A stretch of 64,000 nt of DNA from contig JABVXV010000299.1 in NCBI GenBank assembly GCA_013365325.1, forward strand, positions 1 through 64,000. Reading direction: 5' to 3'. Below are positions 18,599 through 33,606 of this stretch, one piece after another (the first letter of the stretch is position 1; every line of letters begins with the position of its first letter). The DNA comes from Dipetalonema caudispina. Taxonomy: Eukaryota > Nematoda > Chromadorea > Rhabditida > Onchocercidae. A program made the position numbers and the translations under genes. The notes under the pieces were generated by a model, which saw only the letters and a program-made list of their open reading frames with translations, was not told the DNA's origin and ran no database searches.

Positions 18599-18617
18599 TA
18601 CTACTACTACTACTACC
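18599..18617. repeat. (CTA)n microsatellite
   Basis: Six CTA units inside a pyrimidine-rich stretch. Confidence 0.9.
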
Positions 18618-18841
18618 TTTATTAATTATTCCTCCTTTTACCATTAACATTCTCTCAAATAACTTATCTACTCTATTTTCTTCCCCGATACCGCCCCCCC
18701 GCTATCTCTCATTTCATCCTATCATTTTTTCCCGCCTTCACTTTCACATTTTTACCGTAATTCTGAAACCTTTCATATAATTTCAGTTGTACCAATAAAA
18801 CGATTGATTCATCCTAAGCCATTTATTTATCTTTTCATTCA

Positions 18842-19055
18842 TCGAATAATTTAACTTTCAATTCCAATATTATTCTTTCCAGATAATATTTGAATATTCT
18901 GGTTTCCAACTCCAGTGCTATCCTTTTTGGATAATATTTTAAAAGTTTAACCTGAAACCTTAATATTATCTTTTTCGGATAATATTCGAATAGTTTGGCT
19001 TCCAACCTTAATACCAAGACAATATTCAGTTAATTTGTTTCAAACTTTATACTGT
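18842..19055. repeat. Degenerate tandem repeat, unit about 47 bases
   Basis: About five diverged copies of one unit follow each other. Each unit carries GGATAATATT (or AGATAATATT), then a GTTT/GGTTTCCAACC-like block, then CCTTAATATTAT. The minus-strand reading frame 18835-19017 simply reads these units as repeating FKYY/LELE-type residues and is not taken as a gene. Confidence 0.75.
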
Positions 19056-19280
19056 TTGTAATATGATAGGAATATATTGCAATAATTTATTTTATTCTTA
19101 AAAAAAAAAAAAAAATTATGTTTAAGAATAAATATTTGTTCTTATTTTTAGCGATTAAATTTTCGAAAGCGATTTGTTAAAAATCACGAAACTTACACTC
19201 ATATTAGGAATTTTTCTTTTTTTAATTCTCACATTATCATAACTACTAAAGTGATTATTTTTGATATATCTATGGACAAC

Positions 19281-19290
19281 TAATTATCAG
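19281..19290 (+). promoter_or_regulatory. Possible trans-splice acceptor of the zinc-finger gene
   Basis: CTAATTATCAG lies about 90 bases upstream of the ATG at 19382, with an in-frame stop in between. It fits a 5' UTR start by spliced-leader addition. Confidence 0.35.
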
Positions 19291-19381
19291 TCAAATGTAA
19301 AATAAACAACGACGAAAAAAGAAAACAAAATGTTTTATTAAGAATTTGGACAAATATAAAAGAAAAAAAGAATTGATTGAT

Positions 19382-23242
<3,861 letters not shown>

Positions 23243-23285
23243 TGTTGAAATTATAATTAACGTATACATATTATTAGTATTTCTC

Positions 23286-23318
<33 letters not shown>

Positions 23319-24312
23319 AAGAAAATTTTCTGTTTAATTTAATGTTTTACATGTGAAAAAGTATGATATGGTTTTAAAATGAAAGTAAAAGAAAAGAGGA
23401 ATAAATCGAATGATAATAAAAATTTGTTAATATTTTATTTTAATAACATTACATTATTGTTTGATTTTTCTTTTCAGATTTTGAATAATTTGAAGAATGA
23501 TTGAAGAATATTCACGATAACTTTGAAATATTTTGAATCATTCAAATAAAAATTGATAATTTATATAAACCGGTATCTTCGATAAATTATTATACTGTAT
23601 TTTCTTGTGGTAGCAAATTACATCAAACATTATGTTTTCAGGTTTTTTTTTGGGAAAAAAAAATAAAATTTATCATATCAGTTTCACAATTAGTTGTTAT
23701 TTATTTGGATCCAATTCTTTTTCTTAAACTAATCAAATGATTTAATTCTAAAAAAAAAAAACTAACCTAACCATTAGTAATATCTCTTTTTTTTAAAAAA
23801 AAAAAAATAAGTAGCAACTAATAATGAATATTTTAAAAGCACAACTAAAATCGTAATGTTGAACATTTTAAAAAAGTTGTTAGTTATTTTAAAGATGCCA
23901 AATTTCGACAAATAAATAATTGATATTTTTATAATATAATGTTACGATATTCAGGTGTAGTAATATATTTATAATAAGAACAAACATTTTTGACAATTAG
24001 TGTATCCAGATGTACATACCTGATCAGTACAAATAACTGACAATTTTGAAATTGTGTTTATTCATTTAATCAATTCATTTCTGTTCCTATCAAGGATCAA
24101 AAATTAAAAGATATTAAAGGAAATAATTAATATGTATTCATTACTTGATATTATCGAGTTCTTGCTCTTTGGACATACAATAATCTCTCAAGTCCATGTA
24201 ATATCATCATACATATCGGTTTTTTATTTCAAATAATGCTTGGGATGATAATTTGCACATTGTGTCCGCTTAAGTGATCTATTTCAGCGTAAATCAGCGT
24301 AGTACAAGGACT

Positions 24313-24327
24313 ATTTGCGCGCCAAAT
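24313..24327. promoter_or_regulatory. E2F-like palindrome upstream of knl-2
   Basis: ATTTGCGCGCCAAAT matches the E2F/DP consensus (TTTSGCGC with flanking A/T) on both strands. A second half-site-like TTGGCGC lies at about 24344-24350. CG dinucleotides are otherwise rare here. It is about 1 kb upstream of the knl-2 start. Confidence 0.5.
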
Positions 24328-25321
24328 TTTACATTTTATTGAATTGGCGCTTGTTTCACGTAAAACGTGTGGTCATTGGGAGGAGTGTGTGACATGCAGT
24401 GTAGTGTTAATGCATTTTTAGTTAGAAAATTCTGCCTGCTACGCTATATTAAGGTAACAGAAAATGATCCTTGCAAAAAAGTGGAGTATAACGAGGAAAT
24501 GTTTCCCATAAGTTAATTAAATATCCGGAAATAGTTTCAGGAGAAGTTTACACCATATTTAAGAATTTTCCTGTAATTGATATAAAACAGCTTACTGTAC
24601 AACTGTAAATGCATTGTAATTAACTGTATGTCGTCATTTCCTAGTAAACAGCGGAAACCTTATTGTTGCTAACATTTTAGACGTAATTTTATCATTGACT
24701 GAGGAAGCTACTATGTATGCCGGATAATGGTTAAGCAATATGGCTATCGTAGGCCAACAGCAATGTGTTAATAATATGGATTTTTAATCCTGTATTGTAG
24801 TTTGATGTTTACTAATTTACATGTTGTCATTATCACCTTTACACATGTATGTTGTCGAATTATGCATTTATGTTTCAGAAAAATCAACAGACAATAAAAA
24901 AATGTTAATGGTTATTCTTTATCGTCTAAAATTTTCAATGCGGTATATGAGAGTGAATTATATATATCATTTTACTGATTAATAATATCGTTAATATCAT
25001 TCCTGAGCTTGTCCGGTACCAATTTTCAGCTTTTTTTTTTATAGATGCTTGGTTAAAAGAAAAACGAAAAAAGAAATGTACTCACAACAAAAAAATCAAC
25101 AGACAGTAATTGATCTTAAATTATGGGTTTTCAAGGTTAATGATTACAGTTTTTTGAGATTTCAAATTTCCAAAACTACGTGAAAGGTGAAGCTTGGTTT
25201 CAGATGTTTTGCAAATGAATGATAAACTGTTTTTATTGATTTTTTATTAATTACGGCAAAGTGCTAAAAGATTTATTCAAGTCCATTATCAAGATAACTG
25301 AGATGTCCAATGTATTTGGAA

Positions 25322-25331
25322 AATTTTTTAG
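25322..25331 (+). promoter_or_regulatory. Probable trans-splice acceptor of knl-2
   Basis: AATTTTTTAG ends at 25331, three bases before the ATG at 25335. This is a usual distance for spliced-leader addition in nematodes. Confidence 0.45.
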
Positions 25332-25334
25332 GCC

Positions 25335-28300
25335 ATGGTTGATATAGATTTAACTAATAATATGTTTCAGAACATTAAAATTAAGTTTTTTTTCAACATG
25401 GCTACTTGGTCGAATGTATTTTAGTAGATTGGTTTTGTAATTATTTGTTAAAGAGCTCCGAAAGTTTGCGTTTCTATAAGCTCATTATTGAAATGAATAT
25501 TAGATTGAATATATTTGGTGACTAATGTCAATATTTAGGTTATGCAAACAAACATTGAACTTTTCAGTTTATACGTAACGATAGCGATGAATTTGCTGTT
25601 TGCGTGGAGGGTTATCGAAAGAAAGACGTCGAAGAACGTGAACTGGAAAATTGGCGTAGTACAGCGATCAAGGAGAGATATAACTCAATGACATTACTAA
25701 CTGTTAGCGGTTCCAAATATGTCTTACATGGAGTACTTGATCAGGATTCAGCATATGGACTTGGTAATGATTTGTCATTAATTATTTAGGTAAAGGACAA
25801 GTTTTTTGAAATACTGATATTTAAGACTTCAATGATTTATTCAAATTTGTTTTAATGGTCGATGACGAAAGGTATGTTTAAAATTTCGCAAAATCTGCCT
25901 GCAATTTTATTAATATTTCTAGCGCAGTGAAGAAATTAGCAAAAGAGAATCTCATCTGTCAAAGTTTATTTTATTTTGTTCTAACTACTACTACTCTCGA
26001 GTCTCAAATTCTTGAGAACAGTGATAAATGCGGTGTCATTTAGGGATATGTGCCATTTATTATGACCCATTGTCTGAGCTAAACAGTTGACCGATTTCAG
26101 AGACCTGATTTTCCTATTTTTGAAGCTACATCTTTTTTTCTAACACTTCCAGGATATGTTACTTAACGGTAGACGAATCATCTCGTAGAAAACTTCTGTA
26201 GTATGGGATTCATTGTTGATGCCATCACTTACAAATTCAGTGTCATCTTTTATTTCCTAAAAGTTATTTCCTATTATTTCCTAACTAAAAGTTATTGAGC
26301 ATGATTTATGATCTCAATCCTTACTTTTGAAGTAATGCTTTCAGGATATCCAAAGACACTAATTGAAAGGTTCAAAGATGGTTTTCCGTATGAATGGCGA
26401 GAACTTCTGTGCGATTATTACAGTAATGTGGTGAAGCCTAATAAACTTAATGCATCTCAAAGATTACATTCTGTACTTCTCAGTGGTATATTCCTAGATA
26501 TATCTAAATGTTCACGCACTGTCGGACATCTCATACCAACGTTCAGAAATGGTAATTAAAGCAATTAATGTTACATGTTTTAATACACTTCCTTGCTGAA
26601 AATTTTTTGTGCTAAGACTGAGCATATTTTATAGTCCCTCAGAAATGATTTCTGAGAGAGGGCATTCAATTTGAAATCAATTTTATGTGTTCGTTTATTT
26701 GCAGCATGCAGTGTTTCTTTATCCCATTATTCAAGTTTATCTTTTTTTAAAAATTGTTCTAGTTTTTGGTGGGTATGAAGCATCATCACTTTCGAACAGT
26801 AATGCAAAACGTCCGAAATGCTCGTTAATCAATGATAAAATTATGGAGGAAGATGAAGAAACAAGTGCAGACAAACTCTCTGCATCTAATTTTTCGGATA
26901 ATTGCTCGAATTCGACCGATGAATTTTCGAAAAATCTTGGCACATCTGTCGTATCTTCAAGTCATGATTCTAGTAAGCAAAGGGTGATACCAAAATGTGG
27001 TAATCATTTTGTGCCAGTTGGTGATGACAAGCTTGTCATTGAGATGAAGGTGTCTAGTGGGAAAGAGATGTTCGAAGACAAGCCACAAGAAGATATGTTG
27101 TTTAAAATGCCACTGTTACCGCTTCAGCGACGTCGTCTAAGTAAGTTGGGATGTAATATTTTTTTAGTGAGAATATTGATTCTTATAGATTTCTTTTATC
27201 GACAAACCACTTTTTTGAAACTTGCTCTTCTCACCAGTGTTTCTTGTCGAGATTTTGGGAACTTAATTTTCGGATCCTGAACTTGAAATAGATCTATGAC
27301 TTGATGAGTTAGTGTTTGTGTGCATTTTCTCTTTACTCTTTATCTTATGGCCAAAGTTAAATTCTTCCTGAAGCAGGAATGATTACTAGAAAAATAATTT
27401 TACTCATTGACTTACATATTTTCAGAACCAGTGGATTTATATAACTGGACGATACGATTTTCTGCAAATGACTTAGGACATTCGAAGCTTTTCCCGAATT
27501 TTGCTTTTGTTATAGTTGGTTTTCGTCCGTAAGTTATCTTAAATTATCTGCTATTCTCTCTCGTTTTTTTTTTCGACATTTTAAACCTGTCAAACTTTCA
27601 ATCGTTTGGATAACTGGAAGCCAGTATATAGCACTATGCCAAGGATCAGTCGATAGGTTGGACAACTCTGTCTTTAAGTTCGTTTTTAGTGATAAAATTT
27701 TTAGTGACAAAAATTTGGATTGGAAAACATCATGCATTGTTGCGGTAGAAGATAATCGTTTACTGCGGACTGAAACAGCTGTTTATAAACTTGTGGGACC
27801 AATCAACACAATATTAGCTGCACAGCAAGGTAATTTTTGTTATGCTTTGCTTTTGAATTAACTATGACATGAAATGAGTATAGCTAGCTGGTTATACTTT
27901 ATTTAAACCGTACATGAACAGTTTAACATTTGTTTTATATTTGTCGCAATGAAGATACATATATGAAATTCCAAATTTGATCGAAATGTATTTTTGTATA
28001 TTTCTTCCTCTGTGATATTTTCTTACTAATTTGTTGATGTAATTTACGAAAGAGGCTATAAAAAAGGTATCTTGGATCAGTTACACTTTTGAGAATCTTT
28101 TCAGCATGGATTTATTTTATTTTTTTTTCTAGGATTCCCGAAAGAATTTGTGACACAATTCTTGAATGGGTTTCCAAAAGATTGGGATTGTATCTTGTCA
28201 TTGTTTTTTAACACATATATGTGAGTTTCCGCTATTTTTTGCTCGAGGATTATCACCTAGCTATTTACAATGACAAAATATGGATATCATGTTAACTCTT

Positions 28301-31300
28301 TCTGTTCATATTTTTCAGTCACTAGGTAGCATTTACTACGATTACTGATTTTTTTTTTCATGAGTTTTAGCCAGTAATTTTCCATGGTATATCGTAATTA
28401 TAATTTCAGTGAACCTCAACTGCCACCGCAACAGTCGCTGACTATTTCTGAAATTCGTGATGATGAAGAGGAAAACTTGCATCACCACGGTTTTGAGCAG
28501 AGTGTCAAAAGTTCTTTATCCAGTGAAAATGATTCTAATAATGGTGATTCCGACGGCTCATCTTCCAATGACAGCATCCGAAACTGTAGGAAGGATCTGA
28601 AGTCTGCAAAGTGTTTTACTTCGGGGAAAGCTGTTCAATACCGAATTGAGGATTCCTGTAAATTTTCAGTCTTTCTCTTAAATCATACTGGAATTTTACA
28701 CGTACAATTCATAATTCTTGTTATTCAGATCATGTAAAGACTGCAAAGAGAAGAAATAGTGAATATCGACAAAGCAAGTATTTTGCTTTTCCAGCAAAGC
28801 GAATGAAGCTCGAAGAAAAGAATACGGGTAACTGATAATTTCGTCAGGACGAAGTATTTGTCAAGCACGAGATAATTCCCCAGTTTACTTCTACTTTATT
28901 TTCGCCCTTCGCTTTTTTCCATTCTGTGCTTTTACTTCTTTAACCAGTTTAATGGGTTTCAAACTAAATGTTTCATATTTTTGAATGAATAATAATGCCT
29001 TACAGTGAGAGATATTTCGAACCTTTCTCTGTTGAAAACGACTAGAAGTGGTCGTGCTATTAAACCACGTTTGGCAACGTGGACAGGACAACGAATTGTG
29101 TACAATGTCCATGGTTCTCCAATAAAAGCTGTCGGCATTACAACAGATTCCATTTATTCGACAAGTGCTTCCGATGTGGTGAAGTTTTTCATTGGCTTGA
29201 AATTATTTTCATATAGCAGCTGAATAAGAAAGTTACTTGTTGACAGTGTGGGGAATGTCTTTTAGTCTACAGTTAACAATAAAGGAAAATGAAATGAACC
29301 ATCCATGATTTATCCACTGATTTGATTTAATATTTGGTGCATAGAAATATGATTAAAAGTAAAGCAACGAGAAACACTAAACCAATTATTTTACAGTGGT
29401 GAAAACTACTTATAAATTTCAGAGCTCTTTATCAACTCTCCGTGCGACGAATTTACGAGAAACGCTGCAAAAAGAAGACCGAAAGCGTAGTCTTCACAAT
29501 GTGAACACCAAAAGAGTTCCTCTTGTTGCTTACAGTGACAGTAAGAGCTCTTCCTCCGATGATGATGGTAATGGAAGGCTGTCCTCGCCTACACCCGTAA
29601 CACCTTTCTATGGAAAACGTGGACATGTGAGTAAATTTTGATTTTTAAGAATTAAAAGTTCGGATTTTTTCCAAGTTAATGTGCTGAAATTTTTCGAACT
29701 GCTCGTTTTCGATCAAGTGTAATCGACCTTTGTTATTTGAATCCTTTTATCATTTTCAGCATAGTTCACGCATGATTATATCTTCACCAGAAGAAAGCAT
29801 AAAAAGAAAAACGGCAAGAAGACATAAACTGCGCAAACGCCAAATCAAAACTTGTAGGGAGATTCCTCCGAAGCAAAAGAACAAATCCAAGAAGGGTACT
29901 TCTTTGAAAGCTAGAAACGGTTGGTTTTTTATTTTTTCACATTTTCCAAATAAAAGGATAAAGTGTTGTCAGCAGTATAAATCATCTGATGAACTTTATA
30001 GCAGAAAGGAAAAACGATGACAAGCAGAATAGCGTTAAAGAAGCGGTACCGATTGTATCGTTCAGCGACGTGGAATCGGAGAATGGCCTTGTGGAAAATG
30101 CAAAGATAGGCAGAATTGCTAATGGCAGTATTACTGAAAAGACGAAAAATGCGCAAGCAAAAAAATGGACGGGGAATGATAATACCAGACTGAAAGTAAA
30201 AGTTTATTTGTGGTGAAATTATTCTGCAGTCGGTAAAAAATGATTAACTTTGAGGTATTAAGCTTCATTTCGTGTTTGATCAGTCTGCGAACACCGAAAA
30301 ATACTTTCCTTTATGTAGTGATGAAAAACAAATAAATAAAGGAGCCGGGTACCATTAGAAAAATGAAACTATCGCGAAGGGTAGTTTCGAAGATTTTGAT
30401 GGACTGTTTTGCTTAATTCACTGCCAATAATCTTATTATCTGTTACAATATAGCAAATACGAACCATTTTTTTTAGTTAGCAGTTCGTGCTATGTGCCCG
30501 CAAAATGAAAAAGATTGGGAGAATATTGCTGCGTCCATGCGAACACGTACGGCGGAAGAATGTCGTAAGCAAGCAATGGAGGTTCTAAAACTGAATATTA
30601 CTCCAAAAAAGAATAAAACGACTGATGTGTCGGCTGATGTGGTGGATGCGCTTAGAAAAACCAAAGTAAATTATATCATTCTCATCGTAATTATAGACAT
30701 CTGATCTAGAATGTGGACATAGTGAATTTCTTGCATGCAGCAGGCTTGATGATTTATTTGACATAATAAGTTTAGTACCCTTGCTTCTGTTTCTTTTTTT
30801 TTTTGTTTTAAAATGTGAAAATGCGTAATAGGTTGGCACGCTTGCATATCAGATCCAAGCGGATCGATTCACTCGGCAGTATCTGAAAGTGGACGATGGT
30901 TCAGACTTCTTCGAAGAAACGATGGATGTGGGACCAAGTAGAAGAAAAGTGGCAGTCAGTTCTTAAGTTTCAGTAGATTGCAATTTCGATTCGAGTTGCT
31001 CTTCTTTCACGTTCCTGACATAACTTTTGAGTGAATCTTCCTAGAAAAATTACTGCACATTTCAGATGATGCCGTCAGTGACAACTTTTGACTCCGATGA
31101 TTCATTGCTGTCTGTCTTGCGTACGCCAACACCGAAATCTGTTCGCAGGAATATTCGCCGGAAAAAGTTAATTCGCATTCCTGAATCACCAGGCTGTTCA
31201 ACACCGAGAAATTTGGCAAGGGATTCTTATGTTCCATTCAGATTCGATCCAGATGATGAGGCTTATAGGTATGTTTGTTGATATCTTTTTTTTTTAGTCC

Positions 31301-31641
31301 TACTAGCAAAGAGAGTGGTTTATTTGTTACTTTGGATAATAGGAAAAAACTTGTATATCTGTATGTCCGCTTATTGAAATGTGGAATTTGGCCACAGAAT
31401 GGACTTTTTTGGGTTAAATCAGTTGTAAAACTCTAGATTCCAATTTTGCAGAGAACGACAGTTACGCTATGTTCACAAACTGTTGAAAGTAAAGAATCAA
31501 TACGGCAGAAGTCGTGCAAATGTAACAAAATCATCCACTTTGAAGGACTACCATTTACATGTACCAATGACTGAGTATCGCCAGGACGATAGTGACAAAG
31601 AATCAGAGGAAGATGAATATTTTGAAGAAGAAATGGATTGA
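25335..31641 (+). CDS. knl-2: KNL-2/M18BP1-like centromere protein with two SANTA domains and a Myb/SANT domain
   Basis: Seventeen exons join in phase: 25335-25415, 25568-25763, 26345-26551, 26763-27140, 27426-27528, 27705-27829, 28133-28220, 28410-28657, 28729-28827, 29006-29178, 29423-29626, 29760-29919, 30002-30195, 30477-30665, 30832-30948, 31066-31268 and 31452-31641 (about 984 aa). SANTA 1 (about 25-125) shows VEGYRKK, WRSTAI, SKYVLHG and DGFPYEW. SANTA 2 (about 290-392) shows LYNWTIR, VGFRP, WKTSCI, VYKLVG and NGFPKDW. A CENP-C-like stretch lies at 522-541 (RSGRAIKPRLATW). Basic and acidic linkers follow. The Myb/SANT domain is at about 741-790 (W743, W766, AEEC). The tail has TP/SP sites and an acidic end. 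M18BP1/KNL-2 loads the centromeric histone CENP-A in the nucleus. Exon 1 and the exon 15 end (30948 or 30954) are least certain. Confidence 0.9.
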
Positions 31642-33606
31642 TGTCTTACCACTACACTCATTAACTCTGTCTTAAATAGGTGTTAAACATTTAGAAAATC
31701 GAAAGATTTCAACTACCTGAGTTTACATTTTTTGAGGATTCAGTTTTTCGATAATGTTCTTATTACAAACACATCTTTGAATGCCGTCATGTATTGTATT
31801 TAAAAATATTTAAATTCGGAATTCTTAAAATGTAATACAGGGAAACCCTTGTCTGCTAATCTCCAACGATTAATTTCTGTCTACCGTGACCCGAGGAATT
31901 GTAAAACCTATAAAAAATTGGGATTTTCCTTCCCTTAGGACTGGGACTTTTTAAACCCACTTTTTCCACTTTGCAAAACATCAATTTATTGGCTGTAGAT
32001 AGCATGTGGTATAAACAAACCAAACTTTTCTTTTTCGAGATTGCTTTTCTCTTCTTTCAGTTACTTGAATTAAGTTGGATTTTCATTCTTATTTGTGATG
32101 GCCTGATTGCAAGGGACTAGCTGCTCTTATCTGTACAAAAAGTAAGTTCAGCGCGTACGATGAAGCTATAAAATTAAAATGTGTGGAGGAGTTAAACTAC
32201 AAGGACAAACGTTTACTTATGAACATTAATTCGCTACACAAATTATCAACATGGAAATTGTAATAGTAGGATGAAAACCGCTTCAAAAATACTTTTACAA
32301 GGAATTTCATAGCATAATTGTTTTCAGTAAAGGAAGTTTCCGACGAGATGTTTTGATAATACCAGAATCCCCCTCTGATTCAGCAATAAAAATAACGTAG
32401 CGACCTCTAGAGAGGTTGCTCGAAGAGTTCAAGATTCAATTTCAAATCTTAGTTATCTTTTTTCTCAAATATGAGATACTCTGATAAGGCGAGGTATTTA
32501 CTGTTAAATCTACTTGAAAGTTTAAACGTGAGATTCAATTAAAGAGGTTATTCAGTGAGTGAGTGCCACCCTCTCTTTCTAAAAATTCAAAGAAAAACAG
32601 TTGAAAGCAAAAAGCGAATTGTTGGTAAAAGAGAAATAAATTATCAATAAATGTTATTTAAACATGAAGACTTTTACTACTACAATTTACAGTAAGATCT
32701 ACTACAAACAATACTTTATAAGACTATCCAATTTAATTAGAGATAAGACTCCGAAAGAACGAAAGTAAAGCAGAACTTTCAAATGGCTAATAAAATGCAT
32801 ATAAAATTTGAGAGTTTCTGCAATTTACAGAATGTCTTGTACGTAAAATGAAAATCAATATTATGGACACGTTTGGAAAAATCAGATTCAACTTCCATCC
32901 CCGCTCCCGCTTAATAAAATATTTAGCACTTTACAGAGGATTACACTTAGCCATGAACATCAGAAAATTGCAAAACAGTAGAAGTGTGCCATCAGCTTTG
33001 CCTTCTCTGATTTTAGAATGCAAATTTACCTCTCTCAAAATCATTTCGATTTTTTTCTGCAGTATAAAATGAATGAACACGTTGTGTCTTAAGCGTGTAT
33101 ATCGTTTTGGAAGCACCGACAACACCTCTTCTTTCGTACATAGACTACAGATCTATACAATAAATATCATAAGAAATGCTTTCGTAAACGACGCACAACT
33201 GGAAATTCATCGGAAAGAGTAGGGAACGATTCGTGAAAAACAACGCATCCATATAAAGATGAGTATAAACAAATACTATGCACGTTGTAGTAAGCTTATT
33301 CAAATTCCAAAATATTCTAATAAAAGGTTTATCCCTTACCGTAATAACTAATGCTTCTGGTTATGATGTTATCTATATGTCAGATGTGGAATTAAAGATA
33401 TATCAAATTCTAACGATGAAAGTATTCATCAGAGTGACACCTAAATCGCTTTTGTATAGAATGGCTAATTTCTTAAAGCAAAAATTAAAGTGGCACTATC
33501 TCTTTAGTACCACTATTTGAATTAAGACTTTAGCAAAGCTCACTTTTAACAAGGGAAAATATTTACATACGAGGGAAGCAGAAAGATCGTATCATCTGGT
33601 TGGAAC
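31642..33606. other. Convergent 3' flanks of knl-2 and dyn-1
   Basis: About 2 kb lie between the two stop codons. The sequence is somewhat less AT-rich than other intergenic DNA but no spliced frame could be supported. Frames at 32848-33072 and 33278-33520 (+) have no splice sites, no recognisable motif and overlap frames on the other strand. Confidence 0.5.

Larger units (their letters stand above)
23243..25334. other. Intergenic region between the zinc-finger gene and knl-2
   Basis: Poly-T of about 30 bases at 23288-23317 and AT-rich 3' flank come first. From about 24270 to 24450 the composition becomes more GC-rich and contains an E2F-like palindrome. No exon could be supported. A TTTCAG near 24285-24290 could start a 5' UTR or an unseen first exon of knl-2. 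Confidence 0.5.
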
